A stretch of DNA of 64,000 bases from Achromobacter xylosoxidans (lineage in GTDB: Bacteria; Pseudomonadota; Gammaproteobacteria; Burkholderiales; Burkholderiaceae_B), in assembly GCF_002192695.1 (NCBI RefSeq), contig NZ_MTLG01000075.1, positions 186,001 through 250,000 on the forward strand. Reading direction: 5' to 3'. This document shows positions 24,673 to 31,326 of this stretch, piece after piece. Below the pieces are notes generated by a model that saw nothing but the letters and a program-made list of their open reading frames with translations, ran no database searches and had not been told where the DNA came from. How positions within the stretch are numbered: position 1 is the stretch's first letter; each line of letters begins with the position of its first letter. A program made the translations under genes and the position numbers.

Positions 24673-25923
24673 CTATGCCAGCGCCCAGCCGCCGGCCGCG
24701 GCCAGCAGCACCACCCAGACGGGCGACCAGCGCGCATAGACCAGCAGGCCGAACAGCAGCAAGGCCAATCCGAAGTCCGCGCGGTCGCGGATGGCGCTGA
24801 TCCAGACCGGGTCGTACAGGGCCGACAACAGGATGCCCACGACGCTGGCGTTCACGCCCGCGACCAGATTGCGCACGCCCGGACGCCGCCGCAGGCTTTC
24901 CCAGAACGGCAGCGCCGCCGCCACCAGCAAGGCGCCAGGCAGGAAGATGGCGACCAGCAGCGCCAGTCCGCCAGCCCAGCCCGACAAGGGGCCGGACGAC
25001 ATCGCGCCCAGGAAGGCGGCAAAGGCGAACAGCGGTCCCGGCATGGCCTGGGCCGCGCCGTAGCCCGCGAGGAAATCCGCATTGGAGACCATGCCACCGG
25101 CCACCGAGGCCGATTCCAGCAACGGCAGCACCACGTGGCCGCCGCCGAACACCAGCGCGCCCGCGCGATAGAAGCCGGAGAGCTGCTGCGCCAGCGGCAT
25201 GCCGCTGATGGCGGCCCAGGCCGGCAAGCCCGCCAGCAACAGCACGAAGAGCGCCAAGGCCGTGTACCCGGCGCGGCGCGACACCTTCAGCGGCTGCACC
25301 GCCAAGGCGGGGCGCGGCGGCACCTGCAGCGCTGCCATGCCGGCGATGGCGCCCAGCAGGATCGCGCTCAACTGCCCCAGCGTCGTCGGCATCAGGATGG
25401 TGATGAGCGCCGCCGCCACCGCCAGCCCCGCCCGCTCGCGGTCGGGACAGAGCGAACGCCCCATGCCCCAGACCGCCTGCGCGATGATGGCCACCGCCGC
25501 GATCTTCAAGCCATGGATGGCGCCCGAGGCGGACAGCCAGCCGAACTGCGCCAGCCCCAGCGCGAAGAGAATCAGGGCGATAGCGGTGGGCAGAGTGAAC
25601 GCCACCCAGGCCGCCAGCATGCCGGCCCAGCCGGCGCGCTTCAGGCCTATCGCCATGCCGACCTGGCTGCTGGCCGGCCCCGGCAGGAACTGGCACAGCG
25701 CCACCAGGTCGGAGTAGGCGTAATCGTCCAGCCAGCGCCGGCGCTCGACGAATTCCGTGCGGAAGTACGCCAGATGCGCCACCGGCCCGCCGAAGGACGT
25801 CAGCCCCAGGCGCAGGAAAACCAGGAAGACTTCCAGACAGGAGCCCCGGCCGGGCTGCTCGCGGGTGGAAGTGGCGGGCTTGCTGGCGACGTGTTCGTCT
25901 TGATGGGGAGGCAGCGGCGGCAT
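24673..25923 (-). CDS. chrA: Chromate transporter ChrA-type permease
   Basis: This is a 416-residue long-chain CHR protein with two homologous halves. The first half has the signature FLRLGLTSFGGPVAHLAYF, then FLPGPASSQVGMAIG. The second half repeats it as GFYRAGALVFGGGHVVLPLLE and AAQAMPGPLFAFAAFLGAM. CHR proteins export chromate by proton motive force; many homologues have not been tested for chromate. A hydrophilic N-terminal region (~1-40) precedes the first helix. The ATG at 25923 is preferred; an upstream frame to 26028 has no initiation signal. Confidence 0.88.
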   Translation of the reverse strand: MPPLPPHQDEHVASKPATSTREQPGRGSCLEVFLVFLRLGLTSFGGPVAHLAYFRTEFVERRRWLDDYAYSDLVALCQFLPGPASSQVGMAIGLKRAGWAGMLAAWVAFTLPTAIALILFALGLAQFGWLSASGAIHGLKIAAVAIIAQAVWGMGRSLCPDRERAGLAVAAALITILMPTTLGQLSAILLGAIAGMAALQVPPRPALAVQPLKVSRRAGYTALALFVLLLAGLPAWAAISGMPLAQQLSGFYRAGALVFGGGHVVLPLLESASVAGGMVSNADFLAGYGAAQAMPGPLFAFAAFLGAMSSGPLSGWAGGLALLVAIFLPGALLVAAALPFWESLRRRPGVRNLVAGVNASVVGILLSALYDPVWISAIRDRADFGLALLLFGLLVYARWSPVWVVLLAAAGGWALA

Positions 25924-26071
25924 GGGATTCGGGCTTCTTCGGCAGGCGGGGCATGAGGGTCCGGCCCCCGCCCCATGCTTATAGCCGGGCGGCGTGGCGG
26001 ATTCAACCGCCTGAACGGGCCGGGCCATATGGCCGGTTTACCTCGACGCCCCGCCGCGCTTCAAACAACTT

Positions 26072-26093
26072 TACAAATACCGTACAAATATCG
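26072..26093. promoter_or_regulatory. 11-bp direct repeat upstream of the histidine kinase
   Basis: TACAAATACCG (26072-26082) is followed immediately by TACAAATATCG (26083-26093), so two near-identical half-sites are spaced exactly one helical turn apart. OmpR-family response regulators typically bind such tandem direct repeats. It is 61 bp upstream of the kinase start codon in an AT-rich pocket. Confidence 0.5.
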
Positions 26094-26154
26094 GCGACTG
26101 TGCCTGTTGCGGCCCGATAGCATCCCAGGTCCCCAGTTCAGGTCCAGATCCCCA

Positions 26155-27453
26155 ATGCTCAAGTTTGCGATTCGCATCTTCGTGGTCGCCGCTATCGGTT
26201 ACATCGCGGGATCGCAGCTGGTGCAGCGCAGCCTCGAGTATCTGCTGGACCCGCTGAGCGCGGACCTGTCGTACCAATCTGTCCGGGGGCAGATCCACGC
26301 ATTGCGCAAGGAACTGGACGACCTCGAACCCGGCGCGCGGGCGGATTACCTGCGCGACGAGATACAGCCGCACTACGGCCTGGGACTGAACCTGCTCACG
26401 GACGCGCAAGCCCAGCCCACGGCAGCGGAACGGCAGCAGCTGGCCACCGCCGGCTTCATCATGCGCGACGACTACAACGTCTACGTCGCTCCCCTGCCCG
26501 GCGAACCCAGCCAGTGGCTGGAGTTGAGCCTGCCGCGCGCGCCGCGGGCCGTTGAAAGATGGATCACGATAGCCGCCTGGGCCGCGCTCAGCCTGATCGT
26601 GGGCATCATCCTGCTAGTGCTCTGGGCCCTGCCCTTGTGGCGCGACCTGGACCGGCTGCGCAACGCCACGCTGCGCATGGGCCAGGGCGAACTCGGCGCG
26701 CGGGTGCGGCTGTCGCGCCTGGCCGGCATGCGGCACGTGGGCGAAAGTTTCAACCAGATGGCCGAACGCATCTCGGCGCTGGTCGAAAACCAGCGCAGCC
26801 TGACCAATGCCGTCTCGCACGAGTTGCGCACGCCGCTGGCGCGCCTGTCCTTCGAGGTCGCCCTGTTGGGCCAGGACCAGCACCTGCCCAGGCGGCTCCA
26901 GATTCTGCGCGACATGCAGGCCGACATCTGCGAACTGGAAACGCTGGTGGCCGAACTGCTGGTCTACGCGCGGCTCGAGCGCCCCGCCGACGACACCGTC
27001 AGGCTGGAAACCGTGGACACATGCGATTGGCTGGGCGAAGCCCTGGCCCAAGTGGCGCACCAGGCCGAGGCCCGCGGCATCCAGTGCCATGTGCACCGCG
27101 ACTATCCGCCGCGCGTGCGGCTGCATCCGCGCTACATGAGCCGGGCCTTGCTGAACCTGGTGCAGAACGCGGTGCGTTACGCCAGCCGCCACGTGGAGGT
27201 CAGGCTCAGCCAGTGCCCTGCGGGCGGCTTCGAGCTGATCGTGGACGACGACGGCGGCGGCATCGCCCCGGCCGACCGCGCCCGCGTGTTCGAACCCTTC
27301 ATCCGGCTGGACGAAAGCCGCGACCGCGGCACCGCCGGCGCGGGCCTGGGCCTGGCCATCGTCTGGCGCGTGGCCGCGAACCACGGCGGCGGCATCGAGA
27401 TCCACGATAGCCCGCTGGGCGGCGCCCGTTTCGTGCTGCGCTGGCCGGCCTGA
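26155..27453 (+). CDS. Sensor histidine kinase, RstB/EnvZ-like architecture
   Basis: This is a 432-residue inner-membrane kinase. The first helix (~4-24) is followed by a ~110-residue periplasmic domain, a second helix (~139-162) and a HAMP domain (~163-215). The phosphorylation site is the histidine in NAVSHELRTPLARL (~224), followed by N box LLNLVQNAVRYA, G1 VDDDGGGI, F box EPFIR and G2 GAGLGLAI. It resembles RstB kinases in its short periplasmic domain and HAMP/HisKA order. No response regulator gene flanks it: chrA is divergent upstream and an AhpD-like gene follows. It is therefore an orphan, and its partner lies outside this window. Confidence 0.9.
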   Translation: MLKFAIRIFVVAAIGYIAGSQLVQRSLEYLLDPLSADLSYQSVRGQIHALRKELDDLEPGARADYLRDEIQPHYGLGLNLLTDAQAQPTAAERQQLATAGFIMRDDYNVYVAPLPGEPSQWLELSLPRAPRAVERWITIAAWAALSLIVGIILLVLWALPLWRDLDRLRNATLRMGQGELGARVRLSRLAGMRHVGESFNQMAERISALVENQRSLTNAVSHELRTPLARLSFEVALLGQDQHLPRRLQILRDMQADICELETLVAELLVYARLERPADDTVRLETVDTCDWLGEALAQVAHQAEARGIQCHVHRDYPPRVRLHPRYMSRALLNLVQNAVRYASRHVEVRLSQCPAGGFELIVDDDGGGIAPADRARVFEPFIRLDESRDRGTAGAGLGLAIVWRVAANHGGGIEIHDSPLGGARFVLRWPA

Positions 27454-27588
27454 GTCTGGCAGGGGCCGCAGCGCTCCCGCCATGGCCCAGGTCGAAACAC
27501 CATTTATGGCACTACCGTGCTGGGCCAAGTTGCCTCATGCTGTCGTCACGAGATTCCCCTCGGCAATACGTATCGAATAGGTAGCAAC

Positions 27589-28068
27589 ATGAGCCAGCGT
27601 TTGAATTATTTCCAGGTGTCCGAGGAACAGTCCAGGAAGTACCTGGAATTCAGCATGTCGCTGAAGAAAACCCCTATCGTGCAGGAGGTCGGCGAACTGG
27701 TGGATATCCGCGCCTCGCAGATCAACGGCTGCGGCTTCTGCCTGGACATGCACGTCAAGCAGGCCAGGATCGCCGGCGAGCGCGAATTGCGCCTGCATCA
27801 CATCGCCATCTGGCGCGAGTCCACGCTGTTCTCGCCGCGCGAGCGCGCGGCGCTGGCCTGGACCGAAGCCGTCACCACCCTGTCGGCGCAGGGCGTTTCG
27901 GATGCGGCCTATGAAGAGGCGCGCGAGCACTTGTCCGAAAAGGAAATCTCGGACCTGACCCTGCTGGTGGTCGGCATCAACGGCTGGAACCGGCTGAACG
28001 TGGCGTTCCGCACCGTGCCGGGCTCGGCCGATGCGGCTTACGGCCTGGACAAGGCCGGTTTGAACTAG
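27589..28068 (+). CDS. Carboxymuconolactone decarboxylase/AhpD-like family protein
   Basis: This is a 159-residue alpha-helical protein with the redox motif N-G-C48-G-F-C51-L-D-M-H55, as in AhpD-type alkylhydroperoxidases. In these the CxxC pair plus the histidine reduces peroxides or supports a peroxiredoxin. The remaining helices include LTLLVVGINGWNRLNVAFR. The ATG at 27589 has AGG upstream and a 72-bp frame extension has none. Its 3' end overlaps the 3' end of the convergent MocR regulator by 4 bp. Confidence 0.88.
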   Translation: MSQRLNYFQVSEEQSRKYLEFSMSLKKTPIVQEVGELVDIRASQINGCGFCLDMHVKQARIAGERELRLHHIAIWRESTLFSPRERAALAWTEAVTTLSAQGVSDAAYEEAREHLSEKEISDLTLLVVGINGWNRLNVAFRTVPGSADAAYGLDKAGLN

Positions 28069-29495
28069 GCCTGCATCAGCCGCAGTATCCGCAGGCCCAA
28101 TTCACGGGCCTGCGCCTGCGTAGCGATATTGGTAAAGCTGAGCAGCAGCGCAGATTGCTGCCGCGGCGTGGCGCACCAGCGCGACAATGCGCCCGCATAC
28201 ATGCCCTGCTCTTCCATCCGCCCGGCCAGGACCACGTCGATTTGGCCATCGTCCAGACGCGCCACCAGATGCATGCCGCCCGGCTGCGGCTCGATCCGCA
28301 GGCGCTGCCCCAGCGCCGCGTCCAGGCCCTCCACCGTCGCGGCGCGCCGTTCCGCGTACAGCTTGCGCATGCGCTGGATATGGCGGCCGAAATGGCCTTC
28401 GGCCATGAAGGCGCTCAATATCGCCTGCGTCAGGCCCGGCGCCCCGCCCGCCTGCAGCCGCGCGGACTGCGCGAAGCGTCCTGCCTGCGCCTCGGGCACC
28501 ACCAGGTAGGCCAGCCGCAAGCCGGGAAACAGGACCTTGCTGAAGGTGCCCGCATATAGCACCCGGCCTTGCGTATCCAGGCTCTTCAAGGCTGGCAGCG
28601 GGCGGCCGACGTAGCGGTACTCGCCGTCGTAGTCGTCCTCCACGATCCAGGCGCCACGGCGTTCGGCCCAGTCCAGCAGCGCCTGTCGGCGCGGCAAGGA
28701 CAGCGACATGCTCAAGGGGCTTTGATGGGCCGGCGTCACCACCGCGCCGCGCGCCCGTCCCGCCCGCTCGATGCCGGCGCTGACCATGATGCCGTCCTGG
28801 TCCACCGGCACGGGCACCGGTTCCAGGCGCGCCTGCTCCAGCAGCGCGCGCGTCGGCGGATATCCCGGATCTTCCATCCAGACCTGGTCGCCCGCCTCGA
28901 ACAGCGTCTGCAGGACCAGCCCCATCGTGCTGTTGTAGCCAGAAGTGATGAACACCTGCGACGGCTGGCAGTGGATGCCGCGCGCCACTTGCAGATAGGC
29001 GGCCGTCGCGCTGCGCAGGGCTGGCAGGCCCCCGCTGGGCGGATAAGCCAGGTCCGCGGATTGCAGGCTGCGCAGCTGCCGGGCGCCCAGGCGGGCCCAT
29101 AGCTTGCGCGGAAACTCGTCCAATGCCGGCAAGCCCATCTGGAACGGCCGCAGGCCCGAAGGCTCGCGCCAGCCCGGGCCATCGCCGGGCGCCTCGGCAG
29201 GAAGGGCCGCGGCGGGTGGCGGCGCGTGGGCAGGCTGTACATCGGGCGCCACCACCGTGCCGGCCTGGCCGCGCGCCTGGATGTAGCCCTCCGATGCCAG
29301 CAGCGAATACGCCACTTCCACCGTGCCGCGCGCCACGCCCATTTCCTTGGCCAGCGCCCGCGCCGAGGGAATACGGTCGCCCGGCTTGAGCGTGCCCTGG
29401 GCGATGGCGCCGCGAAAGCGTTCGTAGACCTGGCGGTACAGCGGCTCCGCGCCGCTGGAGAGCGCGGGCGGGTCCTGCGGCTGAGGCTGCATCAT
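28065..29495 (-). CDS. MocR-type GntR/aminotransferase transcriptional regulator
   Basis: This is a 476-residue regulator. The N-terminal GntR winged helix (~15-82) includes PLYRQVYERFRGAIAQGTLKPGDRIPSARALAKEMGV. A Pro/Ala-rich linker (~85-110) leads to a fold-type I aminotransferase domain (~115-476). The PLP-binding lysine is Lys320 in AGTFSKVLFPGLRL, and the PLP-binding DYDGEY is at ~288-293. Proteins of this type sense PLP, amino acids or derivatives and control adjacent genes. It is divergent from the acetyltransferase/FMN-reductase pair, and repeated ATGGC elements in the shared promoter region are likely operators. Confidence 0.9.
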   Translation of the reverse strand: MMQPQPQDPPALSSGAEPLYRQVYERFRGAIAQGTLKPGDRIPSARALAKEMGVARGTVEVAYSLLASEGYIQARGQAGTVVAPDVQPAHAPPPAAALPAEAPGDGPGWREPSGLRPFQMGLPALDEFPRKLWARLGARQLRSLQSADLAYPPSGGLPALRSATAAYLQVARGIHCQPSQVFITSGYNSTMGLVLQTLFEAGDQVWMEDPGYPPTRALLEQARLEPVPVPVDQDGIMVSAGIERAGRARGAVVTPAHQSPLSMSLSLPRRQALLDWAERRGAWIVEDDYDGEYRYVGRPLPALKSLDTQGRVLYAGTFSKVLFPGLRLAYLVVPEAQAGRFAQSARLQAGGAPGLTQAILSAFMAEGHFGRHIQRMRKLYAERRAATVEGLDAALGQRLRIEPQPGGMHLVARLDDGQIDVVLAGRMEEQGMYAGALSRWCATPRQQSALLLSFTNIATQAQARELGLRILRLMQA

Positions 29496-29556
29496 GGCAT
29501 AGTCAACAATTCATTTTATGGCCCTTCTAATTATGGCATGCGGCTCCTAACATGGC
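29494..29556. promoter_or_regulatory. Repeated ATGGC elements between MocR gene and divergent operon
   Basis: ATGGC occurs at 29494, 29518, 29533 and 29552, twice in the longer form TTATGGC (29516-29522, 29531-29537) and twice followed by AT. MocR regulators commonly bind pairs of short direct repeats in the divergent promoter region. The first copy overlaps the MocR start codon, which would suit autoregulation. The surrounding region is AT-rich. Confidence 0.45.
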
Positions 29557-29588
29557 TGTACTCCCTTCTTGATAACGCCTTTGCATCC

Positions 29589-30035
29589 ATGACAGAAGCC
29601 ACTTTGCACCACATCGAAAGCCCGCAGGACCTGCGCGCATGCCTGCCGCTGATGCGCGAGCTACGGCCCCATCTGAACCAAGAAGCCGACTTCATCGAAC
29701 GCGTCGGCCGCATGCGCGCCGACGGCTACCGGCTGCTGGCCGCCATGGACGCGGGCCGGGCCGTCGCGCTGGCGGGCTACCGCCTGCAGGAAAACCTGAT
29801 CTACGGCCGCTTTCTGTATGTCGACGACCTGGTGGTGGCGGACGGACGGCGCGGCGAGCGCTGGGGCGCCCGCCTGCTGCACGCGCTGGACACCGCCGCG
29901 CGCGACAGCGGCTGCGCCCGCCTGGTGCTCGACACCGGCCTGGGCAACGCCCTGGCCCAACGCTTCTATTTCCGCGCCGGTCTGTTGACCAGCGCCATCC
30001 GATTCAGCAAGTCACTGGAAACTCCCGCCTCATGA
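29589..30035 (+). CDS. GNAT family N-acetyltransferase
   Basis: This is a 148-residue acetyltransferase-fold protein. The acetyl-CoA binding motif A is recognisable as LVVADGRRGERWGARLLHAL (Arg-rich R-x-x-G-x-G/A loop, ~81-100), followed by motif B RLVLDTGLGNALAQRFYFRAG. The start is ATG at 29589; upstream in-frame ATGs exist, but the sequence before 29589 lies in the regulatory region. Its stop overlaps the start of the FMN-reductase gene (ATGA), so the two are translationally coupled. The substrate is unknown. Confidence 0.86.
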   Translation: MTEATLHHIESPQDLRACLPLMRELRPHLNQEADFIERVGRMRADGYRLLAAMDAGRAVALAGYRLQENLIYGRFLYVDDLVVADGRRGERWGARLLHALDTAARDSGCARLVLDTGLGNALAQRFYFRAGLLTSAIRFSKSLETPAS

Positions 30036-30670
30036 ACATCCTGCGCATCATCTGCAGCCCGCGCGGCCGCGCCTCCGAAAGCTATCGCCTGTCGCAAGCC
30101 ATCGTCGACCAGCTCACCGCCGCCGCGCCCGACGCGGCCGTGGTCGACGTCGACGCGACCGCCCTGCCCCTGGTCGACTCCGACTACGCCGCCACGCTGA
30201 GCGCGCGCCAGGATCCCACCGACGGCCGCCAGCACCGCGGCGCGCTGGGCCGTTCGTCCGGATTGATCCAGTCCTTGCGGGACGCCAGCCATGTCGTCAT
30301 CGCGACGCCGATGCACAATTTCACCGTATCGGCCTCGCTGAAGACCTGGATCGATCACGTGGTGCGGGTGCGCAGCACGTTCCAGATCACGGAGCGCGGC
30401 AAGGAAGGCAGCCTGGAGGACCGGCCGGTATACGTGGCGATCTCGTCCGGCGGCGAGTTCGGCTGCGGCGAGCACAGCCAGCCGGACTTTCTTACGCCGT
30501 ACCTGAGGCACGTGCTGGGCACGATAGGCCTGAAGAGCGTGACGTTCTTTTCGGTGCAAGGCACGGCGCGCGGGACGGATGCGCTGGACGAGGCGCGGGC
30601 GCGGGTCCAGGGCGAGATCGCCGCCCATCCGTTTGCGGCCGGCCTGCGCGCCGAGTTCGCCGCCGCTTGA
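30032..30670 (+). CDS. FMN-dependent NADH-azoreductase/quinone reductase family protein
   Basis: This is a 212-residue flavodoxin-fold oxidoreductase. The N-terminal strand and loop IICSPRGRASESYRLSQAIVDQL matches the FMN phosphate-binding loop of AzoR proteins (S-x-R-x-x-x-S). ATPMHNFTVSASLKTWIDHVVR corresponds to the conserved P-M-x-N-F-x-x-P/S-A-x-L-K-x-W-I-D motif, and SSGGEFG to the third FMN contact. Enzymes of this group use NAD(P)H to reduce quinones and azo compounds. It is the second gene of a coupled pair divergent from MocR. Confidence 0.87.
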   Translation: MNILRIICSPRGRASESYRLSQAIVDQLTAAAPDAAVVDVDATALPLVDSDYAATLSARQDPTDGRQHRGALGRSSGLIQSLRDASHVVIATPMHNFTVSASLKTWIDHVVRVRSTFQITERGKEGSLEDRPVYVAISSGGEFGCGEHSQPDFLTPYLRHVLGTIGLKSVTFFSVQGTARGTDALDEARARVQGEIAAHPFAAGLRAEFAAA

Positions 30671-30785
30671 TTCATCTAGGCCTGGTGCCGCCGCATCATG
30701 GCGCGCGCACCAAGCCGGATCATGCTTAGGGATAGCGCTTGAGTCCGGTACAAGTCCGCAATAAGCACTAGGCAATCGGGCTGCG

Positions 30786-30815
30786 TTGACACCCCCAAAT
30801 AGGCGGCACTACGCT
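30786..30815 (+). promoter_or_regulatory. Candidate sigma-70-like promoter for the Cys-rich secreted protein
   Basis: A perfect -35 TTGACA (30786-30791) is followed after 18 bp by TACGCT (30810-30815), a weak -10. It lies about 70 bp upstream of the start codon in the 218-bp gap after the reductase gene, which otherwise shows nothing recognisable. Confidence 0.35.
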
Positions 30816-30888
30816 CTTTGCCAAACCCTCTCGCCTGACCAGACTACGCCGTATCTCCTCATTCGGGCATGGGTGCAGGAGGCGTGCA

Positions 30889-31323
30889 ATGACATACACC
30901 CGACCAGGCATTCTCCTTGCCGCCGCGCTTGCGTTGTGGGTCCTTGCCGCGCCGCGCGCCGAGGCGGCCTGCAACGACAAGAAGATCCTGTCCATGGCCA
31001 ACGACGGCCGCACGGTCAATGCGATCGCCAAGGCCTGCAACATGCCGGCGGCCAAGGTCCGGGGCGTGATCGAGCGCGCCGATGCGGACGACGAAGCGCC
31101 GCCGCCCGCGCCCAAGGCCAAGGCCGAGCGCGCCGCCGTGCCGGAGCTGCCCAAGAAACTGCCGTCCGGCGCCGGCCTTGCCTCATGCGATTGCCAGGGC
31201 ATGGTGCCCTATGGCGAACGGGCGCCTGACCTGCGCTGCCAGAGCGGCATGTCGATGGCGACGCCCTGCGCGGGCTACTGCTCGCCACATGGCGTTGCGC
31301 CCTGGCGGCGCATATGCAGCTAG
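30889..31323 (+). CDS. Secreted cysteine-rich small protein of unknown function
   Basis: This is a 144-residue protein with AGGAGG 8 bp upstream of its ATG. A clear Sec signal peptide ends PRAEA (~26). The mature part has eight cysteines (28, 50, 100, 102, 117, 127, 131, 143), an even number that fits four disulfide bonds. The region ~30-62 looks like a short helix-turn-helix-like or resolvase-type helix bundle (ILSMANDGRTVNAIAKACNM), then a Pro/Ala/Lys linker and a Cys-rich C-terminal module. I do not recognise a family. It converges with the spermidine-synthase-like gene (3 bp apart). Confidence 0.72.
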   Translation: MTYTRPGILLAAALALWVLAAPRAEAACNDKKILSMANDGRTVNAIAKACNMPAAKVRGVIERADADDEAPPPAPKAKAERAAVPELPKKLPSGAGLASCDCQGMVPYGERAPDLRCQSGMSMATPCAGYCSPHGVAPWRRICS

Positions 31324-31326
31324 GCC

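Noticed and set aside
23336..25954. 872-codon minus-strand open frame
   Set aside because: It crosses the exporter, enoyl-CoA hydratase and chrA genes out of frame and shows no coherent domain; a codon-bias artefact.
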